In this document: piece after piece, positions 53,362-63,259 of the stretch
Numbering within the stretch: position 1 is the stretch's first letter
How the letters are laid out: the number at the start of each line of letters is the position of its first letter
NCBI RefSeq assembly: GCF_000179595.2
Contig: NZ_JH556658.1
Span: 895,781-959,780, forward strand
DNA: 64,000 nucleotides
DNA from: Acetivibrio cellulolyticus CD2
GTDB lineage: Bacteria; Bacillota; Clostridia; Acetivibrionales; Acetivibrionaceae
Direction: 5' to 3'
Notes under the pieces: model-generated
What the model saw: only the letters and a program-made list of their open reading frames with translations
What the model was told of the DNA's origin: nothing
Databases searched by the model: none
Position numbers and translations under genes: made by a program

Positions 53362-56300
53362 CTACAGATTTATTCTCTTCATAACAACATTTTTAGCATA
53401 GTAACACACTTCATCATTTTCATTAAGAAAAATAACATCATAGGTTTTAGCATCATCCGATTCATTCGTAATTTTCGAATATGCTTTATACTGGCAAGGT
53501 TCTTTCGGAACTTTTACTACTCCAAGCTCTTCAATTTGCCATGGCAGATAAACTCTCTTGATTTCAATCAAAGTATGAATTGCACAAACCTGAAATACCG
53601 AGTCCATAAATGCAGGATTTATCAATAATTTATCCAATTGATACTTCTTATTGCTAATCTGCTCCGGTGGCAGCACTGTCGAATATACCACTCCATTTTT
53701 GCCCCTTTTTATAGTGCCGTCCTCCTTGACCTGACTCATAAATAATGGCCCTACATGTATGGAATTTGGTATTTTTGTATTGTATTCATACATCATATCT
53801 TTCTGATACAACATCTCCATTGTTTCATTTTCGATATTTCTTATTTCCAGTAAAGATAAATAATCTCCGATCTTGTCACTTACCTCCATACTGTTCAGTT
53901 CAATACGATTTGTTATTCCAAACTTTGATTTAAGATAAGTGTGCGAAGCTATTGAAAAGCTTCCATTCTTGGGTTCATCAGTGATAGTTAAAATCACTTC
54001 CTGAGGGTTCTCATGGTACAATTTCAAGCCGTTATTCAATTTAACATTTCTGAAGCAATACTGTTCTTTACGGCCGAAATTAATACTGTGAAATTCTGCG
54101 CACATTTCCAAAAAGCCTACCGCCGGCATTATTGGCGTTGTTCCAAGTCTGTGCTGGTCAATAATCGGATCTGTTTTAACCGAAAGTACCTTATGTCCTT
54201 TATCATACTTTCCATTTGTTTTCGATACCCAGTCCAAAAGAGGTGTTTCCTCCACCGGGCATTTCATCATTCCGTTATGGGCAAAATGACGCAACCCATT
54301 ACTGACAATAACTTCGTGAGAGTTTATTCCGTTGGTTAAAAGCTCAACAAATGCCTCTGTTCCCCTTTTAACTTCAATCAGATGTAAACCTAACTCTTCC
54401 GAATGATTTTTAACAAACTCATTTCTCCACGCCATTCCGGTATCTTTCCAACCAGACCAAGCAATGCTTAAAGCATGTACTGATTTATACTTTGATTTAA
54501 TCATTCCCATAAAACTGTTTATAAAGTTGTTTGCACTGCAATAATCCAACTGTGCCTCATTTCCAAATCTGCCCGAAACGGATGAAAAACCTACAAATGC
54601 CTTAAGGTCATTTAAGTCCAGCAATCTATACAGATTGCAAAGACCTTGTGCTTTTACAGAAAATACTTCTTTAAACTCCTCGTAAGTCTTTTGCTTTATT
54701 AACCTGCTTTTTTCAATCCCTGCAGCATAAACAGCAATATGTACGGCACCATTTTGGTTCAATGCTTCCTGCATTGCACCCTTCATGCTATCATAATTTC
54801 TTACATCGCATGGTACATATAAAGCTTTTCCACCAGCTTTTTCGACATAGTCGATTAACTGATAGATCGAATTTGCCTTTACAATTTTATCAAATTCACT
54901 TTGGACCAATGCAGGGGTTACTTTTTTCCCTTCTTCCTTTAATTTACTGTGAATTTGCGTCTTTTTTTGTTCCAGAGCATTTTCATCAAGCTGCGATAGT
55001 TCCCTAACATTCTCAGGAAGCTGTGTACGCCCTAATATAGTGAATTTACCTCCATTAAACCTTTGACATAACCCCTTGACTATCTCAGCTGTAATTCCGT
55101 AACCTCCGCCAGTAATGAGGAAATGTGGCTTTTCGGGCAGTTCAATGTTTTTATACTCTGCCCTATCAGGAATATCAATCTTTAGAACTTTCCTTTCCCC
55201 GTTTTGGTAGCCTATTTCATAATCAAGTGAACTCTCTTGAGCTTCCTTAACTATATTTGACATGCTCTCCTCAGGTATATCTGATACTTGTTCACAGCCT
55301 AAATCAATAACCTTTATACTTGATTTTGGCCACTCTTTGCGAAGCCCCTTATAAAATCCGCCAATAGCGCCGTAAAAAGGATCGTTTATTTCCTGCTCAT
55401 TGGCATATCCATGGCATCCGTCAATATTAACAAGGCAAAGTATTCTTAACTGCGGTTCGGCCAAAACTTCTGAAAGTTTTTTATAGAAATAAAACCTGGC
55501 TTCACTGCTTAAAAACAGCATTTGCTCTTCTTCATCTCCTGTCATTTTGTCAAACTCGATTGCTCCTCCAAGATGGGTACAATCGACAATTACATCTACA
55601 GGATTTTTTACAAATTGAGCTATTTTGCCTTCCAACTCTCCTTTTGAGAAATTCTTTTCAAACACAAAGCTATTTACATTATATGAATATTCCTTGAAAT
55701 GTTTTAAGACCCTCTGAACAGTCTTATCATCATCTCCCAATAACCAGATATTTTTATCTTTGATTTCATAATCGGGCACACCCAAAGCTTCTTCAACAAA
55801 AACAGGAATATGAAGTGAAAGCATTTTGCTATCATCATCGGTTTTAATTAATTCATCTTCATAAGTTATGTCACTTTCTGCATTATTGACTTTCAGAACC
55901 TCATCATCTGCTTTTACGTTATTATCCAAAGACTCCTCAATCATATTGATAATAGCACCAATAGTTTTATATTGTGAGATATTCTTGAACTTCTCTTTAC
56001 CAATCTCAAATTTATCACCAATCATTGAAAATATAGTAGCCTGCTTTACAGTGTCAATCCCCAGGTCTGCCTCCATCTCCATTTCCAACTCCAGCATATC
56101 CTTAGGATATTTCGTTATCTCTGAAATCAATGCTAATACCTGATGGTTAATACTTTTTGAATCTTCTTTAAGCTCAGTATTTTTAACAATGGTTTTTGAT
56201 TGCCCCACTGTCTCGATTGCAGCCTTATTTATAGATGTTCTATTTTTCTCTTCAGGACTATTGCCCACAACTGATTTACCTGTACCGGTCTTTTGATTTT

Positions 56301-59300
56301 GCTCTATAAATTTAATTACAGAATCAATCGTCCTGTACATTGAAACATTTTTGGACATTTCTTCACTAACACCATATTTCTGACCGAGTATAGAAAATAT
56401 CGTGGCCTGTTTGACAGTGTCAATTCCTAAATCCGCTTCCATCTCCATGTCCCTATCCAACATGTCAGCAGGATACTTGGTAATTTCAGATATTACTTGA
56501 AATACGTCCGAGGAGCAATCAAACAAACCTTCCGATGAATTACCAGTTTCAACAGAATCCTGTACTTTTTCTACCATAGCTTGTTCTTCACTGCCATTCA
56601 TTTGGCAAATCAGGTTAACCACATCACCTATTGTAGGATAATTGGATAGTCTTACACCTTGTTCAGGAGCCAAATTGAATTTATCGGAAATCATTGAGAA
56701 TATAGTCGCCTGCTTTACAGTATCAATTCCCAGATCCGCTTCCATCTCCATCGATAGATCAAGCATATCCTTAGGATATTTTGTCACACTGGAATATATG
56801 TTCAATATCTCATCTTTGATACTTGCATTCATTAAAGTATCTGCTTTTGGAACAATTAATTCAACCTTATCCTGTTGTGGTGCCATTGGCACCTTAGCAC
56901 TGATTGTTTCTTCCCTTTCAATACTTGGCTGCTGCAGATTATTTTCTACTCTTTGTATTCCAATTCTATTACCTTCCGCTATCAAAATTCTGCCCATATT
57001 TTTCAACTCAGCTGCTTCTGATGACGTTATATTAGCCAGCCACTGTTGATATTTATTCTTATCGCTGAATCTGTTATCCCCGTTCGCCAGCTTTTGCAGC
57101 AAATGGAAATTACCTTGAGCCCCATAACCTGCAACTATCCTTAAAATGTAATCAAAATTGTAATTTCCGCCCTCTGACAGATTTAACCCTTCAAGTTCCG
57201 GATCAGGTTCTCTGTAATTTACAACAGGAGGAATCTTCTGGTATTGCAGACACTTAGCAGCAACAGCTTCCTCAATTGATGCTCCAAGGGTATGTCCGGT
57301 CATTCCCTTAGTGTTGATAACCTTCAATTCTCTGAACTTTTCTCCAAAAGCATGGTGCAATGCTTGCTTCTCAGCAATTGAGCAGCCTCCTTTTCTTGGA
57401 GAATAGGTCTCATGGGAGTAATAAACGGTTTTAGGAGCAATCGTATTTCTATTGATTCCGTGCTCACTTTCCATTTTATTTAGGAATCTATCCAGTTGAA
57501 TACTGAATTCTTTACCATCAATCTTAACCTGATGCCCGGCAGTATTAAACATATGAGTTCCAATAATACGGCATATCCCGTCCATACCTCTATTTGATAC
57601 ATCCGATTCTTTTTCTATTACCAGTCCTACGGCGCCGGAACCCAAAATCATTCCATTCCTTCTATTATCGAAAGGAACCGCTGCTTCATAAACATCTCCT
57701 GAATCGGTAGCTGAACCTGTACTCAGGAAGGAAGCCCCCATCCATGGTAAAGCAGCTTTAGAACCCGGATTTTCCGCACCAATAATAATCATCCTTTTTG
57801 CATGTCCGCTTCTGATCAAATCTTCAGCCAGAGTTACGGCACTTACTGTTGAACTGCAGGCTGCACTGAGATGGAAATTCGGTCCCTTTGCGCCAATAAA
57901 CTGGGCAAGCCTGTTATTTGCTCTTGAAGATATTTGTGACATAAACTCATGATTGAATTTATATATATCTTCTTCACCACAGTTGTTAAGAAGTCTCGAA
58001 TATTGGATAGTAAACCAGTCGGTCAGTATTTTTCTGGAATTAGGATCACTTATTCTGGTGACAACTCCCTCATAAAAATGAATCAAGTCGTTTCTGGTCT
58101 TTGCTCCGAATTTACTTGCAATAAACTTTGAAGTTTCTTCAATAAATGGCTCAATCATCAAGAACCCGTTAGCAAAAATAATTCCTGTATCCTCCTGCAT
58201 TTCTTCCGGCAGAACATATCTTCCAGGCAAGTAATGCCCTGATGAAGTCTTTATCTGTTCCTGTACAAGAGGAATTCCTGCATCCTTTAATGCCTCATAA
58301 CCAGCTGCAACTCCGGCACATACAGCGAAAGTCATTTGTCTTATAGTTTTTTCATCTACAAGGTAATCATTCAACATATCTATTTTTCCAAACTTTCCTG
58401 CCAGTTGAATAACTTCATTTATTGCTGTAAGGCTTTTATAAGTCGAGCCGCTTTCTGTTTTTATCAACCTTGTTATATTTAAATCAAGCATACTTTGCAT
58501 TTCATCATCGGTAAGCATCTCGATAAGATTCTTTCCTTCAAGCAGATACTTGAAATTTTCATCACTGAATACTTTTTTGAAGCTGCCCGGTAATCCAATA
58601 GATACTCCGCTGTAAACCAAACTTTCCTTAGGCATAACAACCTGATTATTTGAATTTATCGCAATCTGCTGCATATTCACAGGCTTAACCGCTTCCGGAG
58701 CTTCTTCAAGGACTTTTTGAACTGAAATAGTTTTTATCTCAGTCAATCCAAGAGTTTCCTTTGTCGGTATGGTACATAAATCAACTCCATATGCAAACAA
58801 CTCGGCTAATGCACACTGATAAGCTTCAACAGAGTCCTTTTTCCTGTTATTTGTAGAAATCACCTTCACATCACTGTCTTGCAGAATGCTTCTGACAAGG
58901 TTTGTCAACACAGTTGACGGACCTGTTTCAATGAATAGTCTTACTCCCAAATCATAAAGCTTCTTTATGGAATCTACAAAGTTAACTGAAGAAAGTATCT
59001 GGCTCTTTAGAACGTTCGGCATATCCTTGAGTTGTTCCCTTGTACCAGGGTAAAAATCAACAAGATGGCATGCCATAACCTTGGTTTTTGAAGCATCAAA
59101 TTCAATGTTTGATATTTTATTGTAAAAACTATCGGCAGCCCTCTCAGTGAGGTCTGTATGGAAGGCATGTGATACTTTTAAAACAGTGTAAGCTATATTA
59201 TTCCCACTTAAATACTCTACAAATTTATTAACTTCATTATCACTTCCACCAACAACTGTTTGCTCCAGAGAATTAATATTGGCAATACTTACTTTTGATT

Positions 59301-61575
59301 CGCTATTTTGAATCATTTCGGCCACTTTTATTTTCTCTGCCTTAACACTCACCATACGGCCTCTTTCGGACTCTGGAATGCCATCAAACGAAAATCCTCT
59401 GGCACCAACCAGCTCAATAGCTGATTTCAGATCAAGCATTCCTGCCGCATAAAGTGCGGTAATTTCACCTAAGCTATGGCCTATCATGTAATCTGCCTTA
59501 ACGCCACATTCACTTAACATCTTATATATTGCAATATTACTTAAAAACATTGCCGGATGAGTGTTTTTGGTATTTTTTAATTCCTTCTCCAACTGCTCTT
59601 TGTTGTCACCGAAAATAACAGGCATAAGTGGATATCCGTATTTTGCTTTCCACATTGCATCAGCCTGCATATAAAAAACTTCAACTGCCGAATAATTATC
59701 ACGGATTTCCCTTAACATATCAGGATATTGAGAAGCCTGCCCCGGAAACATCAATGCCATCTTATCAGATGATATGGGTTCACCTTTACCAAAGTATATA
59801 CCTTTAAGTTGAAGAGCCGAAAGGTTTTCCATCTTACCTTCATTCAAAGACTTCATCAATAAATCCCATTTTTCTTTAAGTTCTTCTGCCGCTTTAGCAC
59901 TGATGGCAGCTCTCCACTCTTTTTTTGCACAGGCAGCGGCATTATTTAAAAATACAGCCTGTCCATATTGAAGCTGACTGTTAAGTTTTTGACAAAACTC
60001 CGAATATGAAGCATTAATCTCATCCAATGTATCTCCTGAAAAGAATACAACCTGATTACAAGCACTGTTTTTAACTTCCAGCAAAGTGCTACCTTCTACT
60101 TTTCGTGCACCTTGCAAAGGATATATTTTAGGGAGGAACTCTGTCCTGTATTCTTCCATGGCAATATGAAAATCACTGCCCCCAAAACCATATGAACTGA
60201 CGCCGGCTCTTCTAGGATGCTCTTTGGACTCCTGCCAGTGTTTTTGCTCGGTTAAAATGTAAAACGGTGATCCTTCCAACTGGAGTTTTGGATTTATTCT
60301 CTGAACATCTGCTACAGGCGGAAGAATTTTATTATGTAATGCAAATGCAGTTTTTATTAAACTTGGAGCTCCTGCAGCAGTTCTTAGATGGCCGATATTT
60401 GATTTTACAGAACTGACTCCACAATAGTTTTGTTTTGTAGCACCAAGCCCCTGGAAAGCCTTTTTCAATGCGCTTATCTCAATTACATCTCCAACAATTG
60501 TTCCAGTTCCATGAGCCTCAATTAACTCCACAGTATCAATAGGATAGTCCGCCATTCTTGCTGCGGCCTGTATTACACGAACTTGTCCTTCTTCACTTGG
60601 AGCTGCAATAGCTTTTCCTTTACCGTCACTTCCCTGCCCATAACCGGAAATTAGCGCAATTATATTATCTTGGTCCCTTAGAGCATCTCCCAATCTTTTT
60701 AGAACCAGTACTCCACCCCCAAAACCCATAACAAATCCATTAGCCCTTTCGTCAAATGGATATGAACCAACAGGAGATAGTGCGTTAATACCTGAAAAGG
60801 CAACAAAGCCTGGTTCACTTAACGAAACTTCAGCAGCACCCGTTATTACTGCATCATATTCATGGTTCAACAACCCTGAAATTCCAAGTGAAGCTGCTGT
60901 GAGCGTTGAAGCACAAGCAGCATCAACTGTAAATGACGGTCCATGGAAATCAAATATATTGGATATTCTTGCAGCAGTAATATTCTGCAGCATTCCAGGT
61001 GCACTATCTTCAGTAATTGGAATTGTATTTTTCAGCACCTTTTGTGATAACCCACCTATAATTTCATCTAATTGTTCTGCATTTATTTTAGACCCCAATT
61101 CAGATTTGTTTCTAAGATAGTCTTCAATTTCCTGAAAGAAAACTCTTCTTATAATATTATCATTCTGTATGCCTGGAGCTCCAGTACCGAATATTACCGC
61201 CGTACGCTCCTTAGGCAGAACACTCTTTAGCGAGCTCAATGCCTGATCCACACAGAGCATCGCAACATGTTGATTCGGATCCATTTGTTCAGCTGTCGTA
61301 GGCGGTATTTTATACTTTCTGCACAAATGTAAATAATCATCCAACCTTGCTACAGCCGCAATTTTTGTATATGATTTATCCTTCTTATCAGATTTCCCAA
61401 AGACTTCAGGCCTGTAATATATGCTTCCATTAAAATATTCTTCCGGTATATCTCTTATAGATACCCTTTTTGTTATTATATTGTTCCAGAATGTATTCAA
61501 ATCAATTGCATCCGGAAAATAACCTCCCATAGCAACTACTGCGATTCTTTCCTCTGGATAATAATATTTATTCAT
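53362..61575 (-). CDS. PUFA-synthase-like megasynthase: KS-AT-KS-ACP x3-KR-DH
   Basis: 2737 residues. KS1 (about 5-470) has active Cys (DAACASTLT, about 220), EAHGTGT and KSNIGHL. An acyltransferase (about 615-930) has GHSLGE (about 700). KS2 (about 980-1510) has AACSSTVS (about 1239) and keeps both His, though the first is in YYSHETYSP. Three ACP-like domains have LGIDTVKQ near 1617, 1718 and 1840, with Thr instead of the usual Ser. A ketoreductase follows (FLITGGGYGIT near 2153, YAAGI, YCSANNF), then a dehydratase (DQHRLGTTPIMPAVGF near 2473). There is no thioesterase or enoylreductase. The layout recalls PfaA and HglE-type enzymes. It follows an AMP ligase and a KASIII gene. Ribosome site GGGGGGA. 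Confidence 0.93.
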   Translation of the reverse strand: MNKYYYPEERIAVVAMGGYFPDAIDLNTFWNNIITKRVSIRDIPEEYFNGSIYYRPEVFGKSDKKDKSYTKIAAVARLDDYLHLCRKYKIPPTTAEQMDPNQHVAMLCVDQALSSLKSVLPKERTAVIFGTGAPGIQNDNIIRRVFFQEIEDYLRNKSELGSKINAEQLDEIIGGLSQKVLKNTIPITEDSAPGMLQNITAARISNIFDFHGPSFTVDAACASTLTAASLGISGLLNHEYDAVITGAAEVSLSEPGFVAFSGINALSPVGSYPFDERANGFVMGFGGGVLVLKRLGDALRDQDNIIALISGYGQGSDGKGKAIAAPSEEGQVRVIQAAARMADYPIDTVELIEAHGTGTIVGDVIEISALKKAFQGLGATKQNYCGVSSVKSNIGHLRTAAGAPSLIKTAFALHNKILPPVADVQRINPKLQLEGSPFYILTEQKHWQESKEHPRRAGVSSYGFGGSDFHIAMEEYRTEFLPKIYPLQGARKVEGSTLLEVKNSACNQVVFFSGDTLDEINASYSEFCQKLNSQLQYGQAVFLNNAAACAKKEWRAAISAKAAEELKEKWDLLMKSLNEGKMENLSALQLKGIYFGKGEPISSDKMALMFPGQASQYPDMLREIRDNYSAVEVFYMQADAMWKAKYGYPLMPVIFGDNKEQLEKELKNTKNTHPAMFLSNIAIYKMLSECGVKADYMIGHSLGEITALYAAGMLDLKSAIELVGARGFSFDGIPESERGRMVSVKAEKIKVAEMIQNSESKVSIANINSLEQTVVGGSDNEVNKFVEYLSGNNIAYTVLKVSHAFHTDLTERAADSFYNKISNIEFDASKTKVMACHLVDFYPGTREQLKDMPNVLKSQILSSVNFVDSIKKLYDLGVRLFIETGPSTVLTNLVRSILQDSDVKVISTNNRKKDSVEAYQCALAELFAYGVDLCTIPTKETLGLTEIKTISVQKVLEEAPEAVKPVNMQQIAINSNNQVVMPKESLVYSGVSIGLPGSFKKVFSDENFKYLLEGKNLIEMLTDDEMQSMLDLNITRLIKTESGSTYKSLTAINEVIQLAGKFGKIDMLNDYLVDEKTIRQMTFAVCAGVAAGYEALKDAGIPLVQEQIKTSSGHYLPGRYVLPEEMQEDTGIIFANGFLMIEPFIEETSKFIASKFGAKTRNDLIHFYEGVVTRISDPNSRKILTDWFTIQYSRLLNNCGEEDIYKFNHEFMSQISSRANNRLAQFIGAKGPNFHLSAACSSTVSAVTLAEDLIRSGHAKRMIIIGAENPGSKAALPWMGASFLSTGSATDSGDVYEAAVPFDNRRNGMILGSGAVGLVIEKESDVSNRGMDGICRIIGTHMFNTAGHQVKIDGKEFSIQLDRFLNKMESEHGINRNTIAPKTVYYSHETYSPRKGGCSIAEKQALHHAFGEKFRELKVINTKGMTGHTLGASIEEAVAAKCLQYQKIPPVVNYREPDPELEGLNLSEGGNYNFDYILRIVAGYGAQGNFHLLQKLANGDNRFSDKNKYQQWLANITSSEAAELKNMGRILIAEGNRIGIQRVENNLQQPSIEREETISAKVPMAPQQDKVELIVPKADTLMNASIKDEILNIYSSVTKYPKDMLDLSMEMEADLGIDTVKQATIFSMISDKFNLAPEQGVRLSNYPTIGDVVNLICQMNGSEEQAMVEKVQDSVETGNSSEGLFDCSSDVFQVISEITKYPADMLDRDMEMEADLGIDTVKQATIFSILGQKYGVSEEMSKNVSMYRTIDSVIKFIEQNQKTGTGKSVVGNSPEEKNRTSINKAAIETVGQSKTIVKNTELKEDSKSINHQVLALISEITKYPKDMLELEMEMEADLGIDTVKQATIFSMIGDKFEIGKEKFKNISQYKTIGAIINMIEESLDNNVKADDEVLKVNNAESDITYEDELIKTDDDSKMLSLHIPVFVEEALGVPDYEIKDKNIWLLGDDDKTVQRVLKHFKEYSYNVNSFVFEKNFSKGELEGKIAQFVKNPVDVIVDCTHLGGAIEFDKMTGDEEEQMLFLSSEARFYFYKKLSEVLAEPQLRILCLVNIDGCHGYANEQEINDPFYGAIGGFYKGLRKEWPKSSIKVIDLGCEQVSDIPEESMSNIVKEAQESSLDYEIGYQNGERKVLKIDIPDRAEYKNIELPEKPHFLITGGGYGITAEIVKGLCQRFNGGKFTILGRTQLPENVRELSQLDENALEQKKTQIHSKLKEEGKKVTPALVQSEFDKIVKANSIYQLIDYVEKAGGKALYVPCDVRNYDSMKGAMQEALNQNGAVHIAVYAAGIEKSRLIKQKTYEEFKEVFSVKAQGLCNLYRLLDLNDLKAFVGFSSVSGRFGNEAQLDYCSANNFINSFMGMIKSKYKSVHALSIAWSGWKDTGMAWRNEFVKNHSEELGLHLIEVKRGTEAFVELLTNGINSHEVIVSNGLRHFAHNGMMKCPVEETPLLDWVSKTNGKYDKGHKVLSVKTDPIIDQHRLGTTPIMPAVGFLEMCAEFHSINFGRKEQYCFRNVKLNNGLKLYHENPQEVILTITDEPKNGSFSIASHTYLKSKFGITNRIELNSMEVSDKIGDYLSLLEIRNIENETMEMLYQKDMMYEYNTKIPNSIHVGPLFMSQVKEDGTIKRGKNGVVYSTVLPPEQISNKKYQLDKLLINPAFMDSVFQVCAIHTLIEIKRVYLPWQIEELGVVKVPKEPCQYKAYSKITNESDDAKTYDVIFLNENDEVCYYAKNVVMKRINL

Positions 61576-61634
61576 TTTTATTCCCCCCAGTTATATTGTT
61601 CTCACATTCTATTTTTTCTCTATTGATTACATGT

Positions 61635-61670
61635 ATTGAACGCGATAAAGCTTTTACATCGCGCTTCAAT
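61635..61670 (-). other. Intercistronic hairpin 1 between ligase and megasynthase genes
   Basis: ATTGAACGCGAT pairs with ATCGCG-c-TTCAAT (one bulged C). No U-run follows. Together with hairpin 61685-61727 it fills most of the 150-bp gap and may tune the ratio of the two proteins. Confidence 0.5.
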
Positions 61671-61684
61671 TTCCTTAATTAATT

Positions 61685-61727
61685 ATCGTGAAAATTAAAT
61701 TTGTCCTTGTAAAATCATTTTCACGAT
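61685..61727 (-). other. Intercistronic hairpin 2 between ligase and megasynthase genes
   Basis: ATCGTGAAAAT pairs perfectly with ATTTTCACGAT (11 bp) around a 21-base loop. It begins right after the stop codon of the ligase gene. It has the look of an RNA processing or attenuation element rather than a full terminator. Confidence 0.5.
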
Positions 61728-63221
61728 TTACATATTTTTTAAAGCCTTTTTATCAATTTTGCCTATATTATTTCTTGGGAACTCTGCTAGAAATGTGATA
61801 CTCTTAGGTATTTTTAAATTTGCGAGCTTCTCTGAAGCATATCTAATCAAGTCACGATCTTGTGTATTTCTATCTTCTTTGAGTACAACGAAAGCTTTGA
61901 CAACTTCTCCATACAAGCTATCTTCTACACCCACTACTGCTGAATCTACTACATCAGGGTGTGAATTTAATACCGCTTCAATCTCTATTGGTGAAATTTT
62001 TAGACCTGCTACATTTATGAACTCTGTTCTTCTTCCGCATAAGACAAAAGAACCGTCACTCCTGCGGTATCCAAGATCCCCCGTATATAAATATCCGTCT
62101 CTCAGCCTTTCTGCAGTTTCTTCAGGTCTCTTATAATACCCCAGCATCAAACCCGGCCCTTTAACACGGATTTCACCAATAACACCATCCTCGCATATTT
62201 GTCCTTGTTGGTCTGCAACCTCAACTACAAGTACACTTTTAGCTGGAAATCCAACATTTCCGGCAGGTTCAGGCAGCATGTCACGTCTTGATGTAATCAG
62301 TGTAGTTGCTTCACAAAGCCCCAACCCTTCATCAAGGTAAATACCTATGTTTTTATACCATGACAATGCTGTATCATAATTTAAAGGTGCAGCTGCACAA
62401 AAAGCTTTTTTAAGTTTTCTGAGTTGAACATAAAATGCTTCATATCTCAATAATTGCTGGTAATGGGTAGGCACTCCGAAAATATGGGTAATTTTCTCGT
62501 CGTCAATCACTTTTGCAATTCTAACCGGTTGAAATGACCTTAAAAAGACAATTGCTGCTTTTCCTTCCATAGAAGGAGCAAAAAGTGAAACACATCCGTA
62601 AGCATGTGAGAAAGGAACAAAGCACAGTAGCCTGTCATCCGGGTCATAGGGGTACTTTGATTCTCTATTTTTTCTTAAAAACGTGAAAAAACATCCAGTT
62701 GTCAGCATAACCCCTTTAGGTGTTGATGTTGAACCTGATGTATATATAAGCATAGCCAAGTCATCTTCTTCAAAATTATAATATTCCTCAACCCGGGAAT
62801 AGTCTGCCAGCGGTATCTTGCATGCTTCTTCAATCTCTCTGACATTGATTATATCCACTTCAAGTCCCTCTTCTAAAGGAACGTCCTCCTTTTTAAGGTA
62901 AGTTATCAAACATTTCGAATCGGAATCCTTAACATAATAATTGAGTTCACACGGTTTAAATAAAGGGTCTACCAGACAAATAACACATCCGATATATTCG
63001 ACTGCAAGAAGTACAACAGCAGCTTCTGCACTATTATACAGGTGCATGGAAATAATTGTGCCAGGTTTATATCCTTTTTCTTTCAAGAAAGCTGCAACTC
63101 TTAATACCTCTTCTTTTAACCCCCTGTAAGTAATTCTTCTTCCGTTTTCACCGTCAATAACAGCTTCTCTATCCAGGTATTCCTCTTGTGTACCAAATAA
63201 AAGCTCACAATAATTCACCTT
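61728..63221 (-). CDS. AMP-forming acyl ligase (ANL superfamily)
   Basis: About 497 residues, a full-length adenylating enzyme without carrier domain. P-loop-like motif LIYTSGSTSTPKGVMLTT at about 170, EGLGLCEAT (A5), YLYTGDLGYRRSDGS (A7), and GKIDKKALKNM at the end with the catalytic Lys. It would activate a fatty or other acid as acyl-AMP and pass it to CoA or to a carrier. It sits between a KASIII homologue and the megasynthase, so it probably loads the starter or final acid. GTG 63221 is 10 bases from GGGGGG. ATG 63227 lies right against it and is less likely. Confidence 0.88.
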   Translation of the reverse strand, partial: KVNYCELLFGTQEEYLDREAVIDGENGRRITYRGLKEEVLRVAAFLKEKGYKPGTIISMHLYNSAEAAVVLLAVEYIGCVICLVDPLFKPCELNYYVKDSDSKCLITYLKKEDVPLEEGLEVDIINVREIEEACKIPLADYSRVEEYYNFEEDDLAMLIYTSGSTSTPKGVMLTTGCFFTFLRKNRESKYPYDPDDRLLCFVPFSHAYGCVSLFAPSMEGKAAIVFLRSFQPVRIAKVIDDEKITHIFGVPTHYQQLLRYEAFYVQLRKLKKAFCAAAPLNYDTALSWYKNIGIYLDEGLGLCEATTLITSRRDMLPEPAGNVGFPAKSVLVVEVADQQGQICEDGVIGEIRVKGPGLMLGYYKRPEETAERLRDGYLYTGDLGYRRSDGSFVLCGRRTEFINVAGLKISPIEIEAVLNSHPDVVDSAVVGVEDSLYGEVVKAFVVLKEDRNTQDRDLIRYASEKLANLKIPKSITFLAEFPRNNIGKIDKKALKNM

Positions 63222-63259
63222 ATACATTCCCCCCAAAAATAAAATTTTTTATATAGAAT

